A stretch of 64,000 nt of DNA from JAXMBN01 sp046349875 (GTDB lineage: Bacteria > Planctomycetota > Planctomycetia > Pirellulales > Pirellulaceae). The notes beneath the pieces were generated by a model. It searched no databases and was not told the origin of the DNA. It was given only the letters and a program-made list of their open reading frames with translations. The stretch's first letter is position 1. Every line of letters starts with the position of its first letter. Below are positions 1 through 9,069 of the stretch, piece after piece. The stretch is taken from positions 1 to 64,000 of the forward strand of contig JAXMBN010000028.1 in assembly GCA_046349875.1 (NCBI GenBank), given 5' to 3'. Made by a program: the position numbers and the translations under genes.

Positions 1-1
1 G

Positions 2-1270
2 CTTGCATCTTCCTCTGCGAAGTCATCCACTTCTTCCATGACAAATGCAGATGCAATGGCTTCGTTGCTTGGTACCTATGGTTACGATGATTGGTTCCAA
101 CGTGTTGCAGGGATGGTAGATGAAGAGCAAATGGATGCCATCCTTGCGAGTATGATGAATCCGTCGCAGACTCATCTGTCGGGTCCCAATATGGATCGCG
201 TCTTGGCTGCATTGGTGACGAAAGCATCAAGCCGGTATCGAACAGAGATTCTCAACTCGCTCAAGGGCACATCACAACGGCCCGATTGGCACTTTGTTTT
301 GGCAGCAGGATTGCGACGCAATCATTCGCAAGAGCTCGATCCGCAAGTCTATGGATCGATCGTCAAGGATGCTCGAAGTGTTTTGGATGCGGTGGAAGCG
401 GTCGCTTCGACGCAGTTGGCCGCGTTGCAGTTTCTGGTTCAGCAGCCGGTTGACGAACTCAAGCAGGACCAAGGACGAATGCTCCAGGTTCTCAAGAAAG
501 AGACTCAACAAGAGGGGGTTCTCGTCGCCTTGGAAGGGCTCAAACGCTTGAATGATCCGTCGATTGCAGAGCAATTCCTCATGGATTGGGATGCCTATGC
601 ACCGTCGATGCAATCGATTCTGGGAAATGCCATTGTCACGAACAAGTCCTGGTTCCCTGCTCTAGTCCGATCGCTTGAACGCAATGCAATATCGATCAGT
701 AAGCTCGATCCTCGCGTCTTAGAGCACATGCAAACAATTGCGGATGACGATCTTCGGCAACGGTGCGAAAAGTTGCTAGCAGCGCAGGGCAAATCGGAAG
801 GGGAAGAAATTCAACGTTTCTTGATGCACATGCCTGCGCAAGGAAATCCCGAAAAGGGACAGGTGTTATTTCAACGGCACTGTCAGATTTGTCACTCCGA
901 AGCAGCACAGAAAGTTTCCGTTGGACCTTCGCTCGCGGGTTTTAGCAAGTGGAGTGATACCATGTGGGTCACCGCGATACTGGAGCCAAATCGCGCGGTC
1001 GAAGTTCGGTATCGAAGATGGACTCTATTAACAGAAGAGGATGAAGTGATCGTTGGGCTTCTTAAAAATGAGTCCAACGAGGATGTCACAATCGTTTCAC
1101 CAGAAGGAAAACATACGACAGTGGTAAAACAGCAGATTCAGAAACTGGAAGAATCGGACCGATCCTTGATGCCTGAAGGCTTTGGCCGTTATTTCTCACC
1201 ACAAGATATGCGAAATCTCCTCAGTTTTCTCCAAAGAATGGGTGGAGGTCTGAACGAAGTGTCGCAGTAG
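2..1270 (+). CDS. PVC-type heme-binding (cytochrome c) protein, C-terminal part
   Basis: The frame is open back to base 2, so the gene begins outside the window; the ATG at 38 is probably internal. Roughly the first 260 visible residues are helical and resemble HEAT-like repeats. A c-type cytochrome domain follows, with the heme motif CQICH preceded by GQVLFQRHC and followed by GPSLAGFS. The remaining 100 residues (ILEPNRAV, then LPEGFG-like 'LMPEGFGRYFS') match the planctomycete putative heme-binding C-terminal domain found on large secreted membrane-bound dehydrogenase-like proteins. By family, such proteins are exported electron-transfer or sugar-dehydrogenase components; the catalytic N-terminus is not visible here, so the substrate is unknown. 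Confidence 0.8.
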   Translation, partial: LASSSAKSSTSSMTNADAMASLLGTYGYDDWFQRVAGMVDEEQMDAILASMMNPSQTHLSGPNMDRVLAALVTKASSRYRTEILNSLKGTSQRPDWHFVLAAGLRRNHSQELDPQVYGSIVKDARSVLDAVEAVASTQLAALQFLVQQPVDELKQDQGRMLQVLKKETQQEGVLVALEGLKRLNDPSIAEQFLMDWDAYAPSMQSILGNAIVTNKSWFPALVRSLERNAISISKLDPRVLEHMQTIADDDLRQRCEKLLAAQGKSEGEEIQRFLMHMPAQGNPEKGQVLFQRHCQICHSEAAQKVSVGPSLAGFSKWSDTMWVTAILEPNRAVEVRYRRWTLLTEEDEVIVGLLKNESNEDVTIVSPEGKHTTVVKQQIQKLEESDRSLMPEGFGRYFSPQDMRNLLSFLQRMGGGLNEVSQ

Positions 1271-1373
1271 TTTAAGAATCGCTCCAAAATAAAAGTTTAG
1301 GGCTATTCACCCGATTGAATCTACCTAAAGTGTGTGGGTTCGATTTCATCGAAGGGAAGGTCGAAGCATCGCT

Positions 1374-1988
1374 ATGAACCAACCAGAAACAGTCTTCGTC
1401 GTTGACGACGATACGCACGTTTTGGCGTCGGTCGATGCGTTGTTGCGTGGCAATGGCTATGCGGTTCGTTGCTTTTCGAGTGGAGCCGACTTTCTAGCGG
1501 ACGTCCATGTTCAACAGGTTGGATGCGTCCTTTCTGACTTGCAAATGCCCGAGATGACAGGGGCAGAGCTTCAGGAACAGCTACTAGCCCGCGGTAGCAC
1601 TCTCGGATTGATCGTGGTTACAGGATACGCCGACGTCCCTTCGACGGTGCGCATCATGGAAAAAGGAGCGGTCACGCTTCTCGAAAAACCTTACGATGGC
1701 CAAAGTCTGATGACGGCCATTAACAAGGCACTAGAGCATAGTCGCGATGTTTTCCATCGCCGCGCCTCGGTCCAAGATGCAATCGCCAAAATTTCTCTAC
1801 TGGACGAAGAAGAGCTTCAAGTGATGGAATGCGCGATTCGTGGCATGCCCGTCAAAGCGATCAGCGACCACCTGACGATGAGCAATCGAACGGTCGACCG
1901 ACGTCGCCAATCCGCTCTTACGAAGACCAAGGTTTCGAGCATTTCCGAGTTCGCCATTCTTTTGGCTACTTCTAGGCAGCAAGGCTAG
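1374..1988 (+). CDS. FixJ/NarL-type response regulator
   Basis: A 204-residue two-domain regulator. The receiver domain (residues ~5-120) has the acidic pocket VVDDD, phospho-acceptor Asp55 in LSDLQMPEMTG, the Thr in VVTGYAD and the Lys in LLEKPYD, the usual FixJ arrangement. The C-terminal part (~140-195) is a LuxR-like helix-turn-helix (GMPVKAISDHLTMSNRTVDRRR). A GTG at 1332 would add 14 residues, but homology starts right after the ATG at 1374, so that start is preferred. No kinase is adjacent on the 5' side; the large PAS kinase downstream may be the partner (inference). DNA targets cannot be read from the sequence. Confidence 0.9.
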   Translation: MNQPETVFVVDDDTHVLASVDALLRGNGYAVRCFSSGADFLADVHVQQVGCVLSDLQMPEMTGAELQEQLLARGSTLGLIVVTGYADVPSTVRIMEKGAVTLLEKPYDGQSLMTAINKALEHSRDVFHRRASVQDAIAKISLLDEEELQVMECAIRGMPVKAISDHLTMSNRTVDRRRQSALTKTKVSSISEFAILLATSRQQG

Positions 1989-2322
1989 CTTTCAAAGCAC
2001 TATCGGCTCAAAAAATTTTTGAAGCGGGCACTCACGTTTTACTGCACGATTTGCTGCCAAAAACGTTCCACCTTTACGCATCGTAGTGACTGGAATCCCA
2101 GTTTTGACGTGGAAACGCCATGTCAAAAAGAGCCTCTCATCGTGCCCTCCCTAATTGGCGTAAACTCGCCAGTGCCTTGAGGCGTTTCTTGGTCGAAACT
2201 TCCACTGTCCGGACGAGGAGAGTGGCAAGTGACTCAAGGGGCAACGGTCCTTGCCACTCTTCATTTTTTCCTCGCCGGGTCGATTGCGGATGAGCATGGA
2301 TGGCTTGTTCAAATGACTGATC
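1989..2322. other. Gene-free stretch with structured RNA potential
   Basis: A 334-bp gap between the FixJ-like regulator and the signalling operon. I see no convincing reading frame. The second half (about 2150-2271) is rich in small inverted repeats (tggcg/cgcca at about 2156-2171, and the long stem listed separately) and ends in a T-rich tract, so a terminator or small structured RNA is likely. No known riboswitch class was recognised. Confidence 0.4.
2219..2271 (+). terminator. Intrinsic terminator-like hairpin, possibly a switch
   Basis: A perfect 11-bp inverted repeat (agagtggcaag at 2219-2229, its complement at 2250-2260) is followed by TCATTTTTTCC. The 20-nt loop holds CAAGG (2235-2239), which can pair instead with CCTTG (2249-2253), overlapping the right arm of the main stem. 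It lies 230 bp after the upstream stop codon and 50 bp before the next start, so it may end the upstream transcript or act as a leader element for the downstream operon. Confidence 0.5.
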
Positions 2323-3015
2323 GTGATCTTTCGAAAGGAAGAACCTTCATGTTATCCCAAATTGGAAGGTGAGCTCGACACAAGTTCACCGCAAGCTCCC
2401 GTGAGTTACGCAATGAACTATTCGCTAGGCTACTTTGCAATTTGGATCACCCTGGTTGGATCAGGGTTCTTGGGATTGTTTCTTTACGAATCCATTCCCT
2501 CTCCGGCTTTCACACTTGCATGCACAGAGGCACCGGAATTCTCGTTAGCACCTCAGCTGATGGTCTTTGTATCGAAGGACTGTCCATGTTCGGTCGCAAC
2601 TTTAGAGTCTCTTGAACGTTTGATTTCGCAGTCCCATTGGGAAGGTACCCTTCGAATTGTGATGATCGAAGGTGACGCTGAGCCCTCGAATCCTTTAAGT
2701 CCCTTTGAATTTCCGCAACGGATTGAAGCCTTAGTTCGTTCAATCCCGGGAGCAACCATTCAATGCGATTCCGGGGAACTTGCAAACCGTTACGGCATAC
2801 TCGCATCAGGGCACGTGCTGTATTTCAACTCGCGAGGTGATCTCGAATTTAGTGGTGGTATCACGCCTGCAAGAGGACACGCAGGAGCCAGTCGTGGTGG
2901 TTCGATTCTTGAATCACTATTGAAGGGAGACAATCGCCCTTTAGATACGGCACCTGTATTTGGGTGTCCACTCCATGCCCGCAAGAACGCTGTTGGGGTT
3001 TCAGGAGTGAACTAG
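2323..3015 (+). CDS. Membrane-anchored thioredoxin-fold protein (RedB-like)
   Basis: Up to 230 residues. One transmembrane segment (~33-55, NYSLGYFAIWITLVGSGFLG) anchors a periplasmic domain that opens with a beta strand and a redox-like motif (PQLMVFVSKDCPCS) and ends with a glycine-rich C-terminal region, consistent with a thioredoxin-like fold of the RedB type. CPC rather than CxxC is the only obvious cysteine motif, so disulfide chemistry is uncertain. The start is unclear: GTG 2323 has no good ribosome site, while a strong site (aaaggaag) precedes an ATG at 2349 that is out of frame and stops after 7 codons. A one-base indel near 2360 would join it to this frame. It ends 1 bp before the histidine kinase, so the two are probably co-transcribed and functionally linked. 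Confidence 0.7.
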   Translation: MIFRKEEPSCYPKLEGELDTSSPQAPVSYAMNYSLGYFAIWITLVGSGFLGLFLYESIPSPAFTLACTEAPEFSLAPQLMVFVSKDCPCSVATLESLERLISQSHWEGTLRIVMIEGDAEPSNPLSPFEFPQRIEALVRSIPGATIQCDSGELANRYGILASGHVLYFNSRGDLEFSGGITPARGHAGASRGGSILESLLKGDNRPLDTAPVFGCPLHARKNAVGVSGVN

Positions 3016-3016
3016 A

Positions 3017-6000
3017 ATGGCCTTTTCAGATCCTTCTGACAACTGGAATGTTAGCGAGCGTGTGGATGAACTGCACGCGCAGCAATACGAAGCGATTTGT
3101 AAACGCCAAGATGCGGTCTTTGCCATCGTTTTGATCGTGCAGTGGATTGCGGTCATTTGTGTGGCTCTATGGAACACAGCCACTTGGTCTTCATTGACGG
3201 CTGGCAACATCCACATCCATGTGTGGGCAGCCTTGTTGTTAGGTGCTTCGATCGTGAGTTTCCCGCTGACAGCGGCCAAACTTTTGCCGGGATCGGTGCT
3301 TTCTCGTCACTCGATGGCCTTGGGGCAAATCCTCTTCTCGTCGCTGCTGACCCACTTGATGAACGGTCGCATTGAGGCCCATTTTCACGTCTTTGGGTCA
3401 CTGGCCTTTCTTGCCTTTTATCGCGATTGGCGGGTGTTAGCGACCGCTTCTACGATCACCTTAGTCGACCACGTGATGCGAGGTTACCTCTGGCCGGAGT
3501 CGATCTACGGTAGTTCGATTCCAGGAATTGCTCGTACGCTCGAGCATGGATTCTGGGTCGGGTTTGAAGTGTTGTTTCTCATCCCTATGTGTCTTAAGAG
3601 CCAAGCCGAAATGCGTTCGATTGCGGTCCAGCATTCGCAGCTTGAAACTGAGAAGGCGATGGTAGAGAAACGCGTCGAGATGCGAACACAAGAGCTGGCC
3701 GAGTACGGCAAGTTCCTCCGAGGTGTCATCGATGGGATCGATGCAGGTATTTGCATTCTGGATGGTGATGGGCAGATTATCGCTACGAACTCGAGTTGGA
3801 TTAACTATGGCAACGCCATCGATCCCGAGAAAAGCCGTATTCAAGTGGGAATGAATTACTTGGAAATCTGTCGTCAAGCGATCGGCGAGAGCGCCGATGG
3901 GGCCAAGGAAGTCGCTGACAACATCGAACGCATCTTGCAGGGCAAATCGCGAGCATTCTCCACGGAGTACCCTTGCCACTCGATGACGGAGAAACGTTGG
4001 TTCCAAGTTCGTGTGACTCGAGTGATGAATCCCGATCGCGCTGGAGCGATTGTTGTCCACTTGGATATTACCCAGCGGATGAAGGCTTTAGCTGATCTGC
4101 AAGAACAGAAGCGACAAGTCGATCGACTGGCCCTCGTGGCGCAGTACACAACCAATAGCGTGATGATCGCTGACTCCGAGCAGCGGGTTATTTGGGCCAA
4201 TGAAGGCTGTTCGCGCATCTTGGGTAGCCCGCTCAGCGAAATTCTCAATCGACCCTTGGAAGAGATTCTCTTCTCTACCAATTCGCGTCCCGAAGTTCGC
4301 GACAAATGGATGCAAGCGATGGCGGATGGCCAAGCATTCCGAAGCGAATTGACTTGCTTAGGGAATGACGGTCGAGAAAAGATTCTCGAAGCTGAGCTTC
4401 AGCCGATCTTCCATGGCAAGAACTTAAACGGATTCATTATCAATCAAACCGACCTCACCGAACAAGCTTCGTTGCGAGAGCGTTTGGAGTCGATCTTTTC
4501 GGCGATGGCGGAAGGCATCTTGGTGCAAGATACCGAAGGTCGAATCGTCGACTGCAACCCTGAGGCCGAAACGATCTTGGGTGCCAGTCGCGAGGATTTG
4601 ATCAATCGACTCCCATCGGATGGATCGTGGCAAACGGTCTTTGAAGATGGTAGCTCGTGGCCCTTCGAAGATCATCCGGCGATGGTCACATTGCGAACAG
4701 GCATACCGATTCGCGATGCCGTGATGGGGGTTCGCCAATCGACAGGCAATATGCGATGGATCTCGATCAACACCCAAGTTATTCGAACGGGTTCAGGTAA
4801 TGCAAGCTCCGTCGTATCGAGTTTCACTGACATCACGACACGCCGGGAACAGATGCAGCGTTTGGATCTCACTATCACGGGAGCTGGCCTCGGAGTTTGG
4901 GACTGGAATCTTGTTACGGGCAATGTGCGGTTCAATTCCATCTTTGCGAGGGTTCTTGGATACGCGATCGATGAAATTCGACCCAATCGCGAATACTGGG
5001 AATCCTTGATTCATCCAGAAGATCGCTCCATGGCTCGGCAACAGCTCGAGACTCACTTGCGAGGTCTATCGCCTGATTATCGATGCGAATATCGGTTGCG
5101 AAATCGACAGGGCAATTGGCAATGGGTCTTGGTATCGGGACGCATCGTGGAACGCGATTCGACGGGAACGCCACTACGCATGGCAGGTGTGCACGTCGAC
5201 ATCGCCAATATCAAAGAGATGGAAGCAAGGTTGCGCGATAGCGAAAACCGAATGCGACTCATCTTCGATCATGCCTTGGATGCAGTCGTCTCATTAGATA
5301 AAGGTGGATTCGTTCTCGATTGGAATCTCCAAGCCGAACGCATCTTTGGTTTCACGCGTGAACGCGCTATTGGCCAATATCTGCCCAACTTAATCGTTCC
5401 GGATGAGCAACGAAGGTCGGGGACAGCTTGGTACGAGCAGTTCCAAAGCAAACAATCGCAGGATGCATTTGGACATCGCTTCGAAACGACAGCCGTTCGA
5501 GAAGATGGACAAAGGCTTTCGGTCGAACTCGCGATCGCACCTGTTCGCTTTGAAGGACAGATCACCTACAGCGTTTTCTTGCGCGATGTAACGCAGCAAC
5601 GTCAGTTGGAAATGCAAGTATCGCAAGCCCAGCGTTTGGAATCGATCGGACAATTGGCATCGGGTGTAGCTCACGAAATCAATACACCTGTCCAGTTCGT
5701 CAATGACAGCGTGTTCTTCGTGCGCGAAGGTGTACAAGATCTCTTTGGATTGATCGATCAATTGCAGTCGATGATTCAAGAAAGCGAGGATTGCGAACAG
5801 AAACAACATTTGTTGGAAGCAGCTGCAGCAGCCCAGGAAGAAGCGGATCTCGAATATCTTTCCGACAATATTCCCAAGGCGCTGGATCGCTCCATCGATG
5901 GACTATCACGCGTCGCAGAAATTGTTCGTTCGATGAAAGAGTTCTCGCATCAAGGGTCCGGCGAAATGAAAGCCGTGGATCTCAATCACTCGATCATGAG

Positions 6001-6463
6001 CACCTTGATCGTCGCGAAAAATGAATACAAATACGTTGCCGATGTGGATACCAATCTGGGAGATCTACCGGAGGTACTCTGCTATGGTGGCGAGGTCAAT
6101 CAAGTCATTCTGAATTTGATCGTAAACGCATCACATGCCGTAAGCGATGTCGTTCGCGATAGTGGAAACAAAGGCAAGATCACGATCGAAACGCGAATGG
6201 ATGGCGAATGGGTCGAGATTCTCATTACGGATACAGGTACGGGAATTCCTGAGCGTGTTCGCGATCGGATATTCGAACCGTTTTTTACCACGAAAGAAGT
6301 CGGAAAGGGTACGGGACAGGGATTGGCTCTGGCCCATAGCGTGATCGTCAAGAAGCATGGCGGCGAGCTTTTCTTCAAGACGGAGATGGGGAAAGGAACG
6401 ACCTTCGTTGTTCGTCTCCCCGTCTTGGGAAAGCCAGTGAGTGCGGAATGGTGTGAAGTATGA
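3017..6463 (+). CDS. Multi-PAS membrane sensor histidine kinase
   Basis: 1148 residues. The N-terminus (~35-195) is a multi-helix membrane module with a His-rich element (NGRIEAHFHVFGSLAF) and a further VDH motif, which could bind a metal or heme (inference). A short coiled coil leads into about five PAS domains (~235-355, 365-480, 486-610, 612-735, 742-862; the fourth has PAC-like YRLRNRQGNWQWV). A HisKA-type phospho-acceptor His886 sits in GVAHEINTPVQF, and the ATPase domain shows N (NLIVNASHAV), DTGTGIP, FEPFFTTK and GTGQGLAL boxes. No receiver domain is fused. The stop overlaps the next gene's start (ATGA), so kinase and REC-HDOD protein should be translationally coupled and are the likely cognate pair. 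Confidence 0.93.
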   Translation: MAFSDPSDNWNVSERVDELHAQQYEAICKRQDAVFAIVLIVQWIAVICVALWNTATWSSLTAGNIHIHVWAALLLGASIVSFPLTAAKLLPGSVLSRHSMALGQILFSSLLTHLMNGRIEAHFHVFGSLAFLAFYRDWRVLATASTITLVDHVMRGYLWPESIYGSSIPGIARTLEHGFWVGFEVLFLIPMCLKSQAEMRSIAVQHSQLETEKAMVEKRVEMRTQELAEYGKFLRGVIDGIDAGICILDGDGQIIATNSSWINYGNAIDPEKSRIQVGMNYLEICRQAIGESADGAKEVADNIERILQGKSRAFSTEYPCHSMTEKRWFQVRVTRVMNPDRAGAIVVHLDITQRMKALADLQEQKRQVDRLALVAQYTTNSVMIADSEQRVIWANEGCSRILGSPLSEILNRPLEEILFSTNSRPEVRDKWMQAMADGQAFRSELTCLGNDGREKILEAELQPIFHGKNLNGFIINQTDLTEQASLRERLESIFSAMAEGILVQDTEGRIVDCNPEAETILGASREDLINRLPSDGSWQTVFEDGSSWPFEDHPAMVTLRTGIPIRDAVMGVRQSTGNMRWISINTQVIRTGSGNASSVVSSFTDITTRREQMQRLDLTITGAGLGVWDWNLVTGNVRFNSIFARVLGYAIDEIRPNREYWESLIHPEDRSMARQQLETHLRGLSPDYRCEYRLRNRQGNWQWVLVSGRIVERDSTGTPLRMAGVHVDIANIKEMEARLRDSENRMRLIFDHALDAVVSLDKGGFVLDWNLQAERIFGFTRERAIGQYLPNLIVPDEQRRSGTAWYEQFQSKQSQDAFGHRFETTAVREDGQRLSVELAIAPVRFEGQITYSVFLRDVTQQRQLEMQVSQAQRLESIGQLASGVAHEINTPVQFVNDSVFFVREGVQDLFGLIDQLQSMIQESEDCEQKQHLLEAAAAAQEEADLEYLSDNIPKALDRSIDGLSRVAEIVRSMKEFSHQGSGEMKAVDLNHSIMSTLIVAKNEYKYVADVDTNLGDLPEVLCYGGEVNQVILNLIVNASHAVSDVVRDSGNKGKITIETRMDGEWVEILITDTGTGIPERVRDRIFEPFFTTKEVGKGTGQGLALAHSVIVKKHGGELFFKTEMGKGTTFVVRLPVLGKPVSAEWCEV

Positions 6464-7677
6464 AACGAATCCTATTCGTCGATGATGAACAACAGATTCT
6501 CGATGCGATGAAGAACATGCTTCGAAAGCGTCGCAAAGAGTGGGATATGGTATTCGTCGCTTCGGGTGCGGCGGCGTTGGAAGAGATGGAAAAATCTTCC
6601 TTCGATGTCATCGTTACCGATATGCGGATGCCGGTTATGGATGGGGCCGAACTCCTTGAGCAAGTATGCCAACGATTCCCCCGGACCGCTCGTTTTGTTC
6701 TTTCTGGTCAAGCGAATTCCGATTCAATACTGCGAGTGCTTCCTTTCTCCCAGCAGTTCCTCAGTAAGCCCTGTGATCCTGAAGAACTCAATCGGGTCAT
6801 CAATCAAACGTGCGCTCTACAATCCAACCTGGCGGACGATGCCGTGCGAGACTTTGTCGGTGGCGTGCGTATGCTTCCATCGACGGTACCCAGTATGGAG
6901 AGTCTAAAAGCAGCAATTCAAGAGCCTGAAGTACCGTTGACGTCCGTTACCGAAATCATCATGCAAGATCCTGCGGCCACTGCCAAGATTTTGCAACTCG
7001 TGAACTCGGCGTACTATGGTTTGTCGAGACGAGTTCCGACGATTCAGCAAGCCGTATCTCTAATGGGGACTGAACTGCTCCAATCCATTTGTTCTGTAAG
7101 AGACGTTTTTTCCTCTTTCGAAACTCGCCCTGAACTCCAGGGGATGACCAACCTGATTCAGCAGCATTCGCTTCAAGCAGCTCGTTTGGCAGCCAAGTTT
7201 GTTTCGAACAACGATCCATCGTTTGTGGATCGCGTGTATACGGCTGGGCTTCTGCATGATATCGGTGCCCTTGGGCTCGCCAAAATGCAAAGCGAACGCT
7301 ATCGCGAGATCATTCAGCTCGCTGAACTCACTCGCAAACGTCTGATTGACGTCGAGACTGAATTGAAGATGGTACCTCATTCTCTCGTTGGTGGATACTT
7401 GCTGGGCGTATGGGGGCTGCCACCTGAAATCGTCGATTGTGCGATGTATCACCATAACCCATCGGCCTGCCCATCCGGTGAAACAGATATTCTCTGGGCA
7501 GTCCATGCTGCCGATGCGATCGCCGATGCCGGTTCGCATCCAGGGCTAGAGCTGACTGCATTCCTCGATCTCGAAGGACTCGAGCAAGCAGGTCTGTCCC
7601 ACCAAATCGATCGTTGGACCAATATTTATCTTCAATCGCTGGACGAAATAAAACGGCCAGTCGAATCCAATCCATAA
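6460..7677 (+). CDS. Response regulator with HDOD output domain
   Basis: 405 residues. The receiver domain (~1-120) has FVDDE, phospho-acceptor Asp54 (TDMRMPVMDG), Ser/Gly in VLSGQANS and Lys in FLSKPCD. Residues ~125-400 form an HDOD domain (QDPAATAKILQLVNSAYYG, TIQQAVSLMG, LLHDIGALGL), a catalytically uncertain HD-related domain often used in bacterial signalling and cyclic-di-GMP-linked regulation. The ATGA overlap with the PAS kinase gene implies coupled translation. There is no DNA-binding domain, so output is probably by protein interaction. The next gene, 28 bp downstream, is another receiver protein. Confidence 0.92.
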   Translation: MKRILFVDDEQQILDAMKNMLRKRRKEWDMVFVASGAAALEEMEKSSFDVIVTDMRMPVMDGAELLEQVCQRFPRTARFVLSGQANSDSILRVLPFSQQFLSKPCDPEELNRVINQTCALQSNLADDAVRDFVGGVRMLPSTVPSMESLKAAIQEPEVPLTSVTEIIMQDPAATAKILQLVNSAYYGLSRRVPTIQQAVSLMGTELLQSICSVRDVFSSFETRPELQGMTNLIQQHSLQAARLAAKFVSNNDPSFVDRVYTAGLLHDIGALGLAKMQSERYREIIQLAELTRKRLIDVETELKMVPHSLVGGYLLGVWGLPPEIVDCAMYHHNPSACPSGETDILWAVHAADAIADAGSHPGLELTAFLDLEGLEQAGLSHQIDRWTNIYLQSLDEIKRPVESNP

Positions 7678-7705
7678 GAGTCTTTGTGCGCCAAGGAGCT
7701 TTTCA

Positions 7706-8838
7706 ATGCCGCCAGTAAAACGAACTCGCGTACTTTGTGTTGATGATGAACCCAATATTTTGGAAGGACTCAAGGTCCATCTTGGCCGTAGCTTCGACAT
7801 GCTGACGGCTGTAGGCGGCGAGGCTGCGATCGAGGCTATCGCGGATGATGGACCGTTTGCAGTAATTGTAACCGACATGCGAATGCCTGGAATGAACGGT
7901 ATTCAGTTCCTCCAAGCGGCGAAGCCCTTGGCACCTGATACCACTTTCATCATGCTCACCGGGAACCACGATCTCGAAACGGCTTCGCAAGCGATCAATG
8001 AAGGTCACGTCTTTCGCTTTTTGAACAAGCCCTGTCCTTCCAACATGTTGAAGGTCGCCATCGATGATGGCATCGAACGTTACAACCTTCTCAAAGAAAA
8101 ACGTGAAGTGCTGAACGATACCTTCGTCGGCGCTATTCGCTTGATGACTGATGTGCTCGAGATGTCCTATCCCGAAATCTTCTCGCGAGCCTATGCGGTG
8201 GAGCAAATCGCAACACAATTGAACCAGCTATTGCAAATCGAAGATCGCTGGGAACACAAACTTGCCGTGCGTCTGTGCCGATTAGGTGGAGCATTGTTGG
8301 AGCGATCCACTGATGACCTTTCCATCGAAAAGTCGACGCAAAGGTGGAAGTGGGAAGCCGATGTTGGCCGGATGATGATCAAACATATTCCGCGATTGAA
8401 ACTCGTCTCGGAAATTGTTGGACAATGGGGAACCGCCGCTGGCAACTTCCCAACTATCATCGCAACCGATGAAGAAGTCGTTGCCGCCGGTGCCAGTGTT
8501 TGCCGCGCATCATGGTTTTTGGAGTACTTGCTACGCGATGGCCATACCCCAACCTCGGCTGCTTACGAGTTGAGTTTGTTTATGCCCAATGCTTCCAAGC
8601 CGCCTTACGGAAGCCGCTCGAAAGATCGAACCTCCGCAGTATACCCCAGCCAAAGAATGCAAAGATCCAAGCCCTCAAAGCTGAACAACTCAAACCAGGA
8701 ATGGTCCTGGCCGAAACTTTCAAAGCGGAAGACAAGTTTGAGCTGTCTGCAGGACACAGGCTATCGGAAGCGATGATCTATCGTCTGGTCCATCTTACCG
8801 AGACAAGTGCATCCACTTTCCAAGCAGTGGTCAATTAG
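7706..8838 (+). CDS. Receiver-domain response regulator, frameshifted near its C-terminus
   Basis: The receiver domain (~5-125) has VDDE, Asp57 in TDMRMPGMNG, Thr in MLTGNHD and Lys in FLNKPCP. A helical output region of HD-like architecture follows but lacks a clear HD pair. The first frame runs to a stop at 8776, yet past about residue 290 it becomes Ser/Lys-rich and unconvincing, while the -1 frame gives a family-like C-terminus (LKAEQLKPGMVLAETFKAEDKF ... HRLSEAMIYRL) ending at 8838. The join lies near 8585-8620. One missing base would explain it; no canonical slippery heptamer is seen. Third gene of the kinase operon, 28 bp after the REC-HDOD gene. Confidence 0.75.
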
Positions 8839-8884
8839 TAAGCATTAGTATTAGCTTTGTTACTGGCGTTAGTGGGTCCACCCT

Positions 8885-8923
8885 GAGCCTTCTGGTGAGT
8901 TTAACTAGCTTGCCAGGAGGCTC
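8885..8923 (+). terminator. Possible terminator after the signalling operon
   Basis: gagccttctgg (8885-8895) pairs with ccaggaggctc (8913-8923) with one G-U pair and a 17-nt loop; the U-tract after it is short (TTTGTG). It lies 47 bp past the frameshift-corrected stop at 8838, in the 231-bp gap before purH. Confidence 0.35.
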
Positions 8924-9069
8924 TTTGTGAAAAATGTGCGAGGTCTACCAAGCTAAGACGTCAACTCCTTGACCAATTGAGCCAGAAGGTCTAAACCAGA
9001 GCAACTCTCAGCGGATGATTCCATCTGCGTTCTGATTTATTTTGCTACTCTTCAGAAGGAAGATGCTCT

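Noticed and set aside
8560..8640. Programmed -1 frameshifting in the receiver-protein gene
   Set aside because: No X-XXY-YYZ heptamer or following pseudoknot was found; an indel is the simpler reading.
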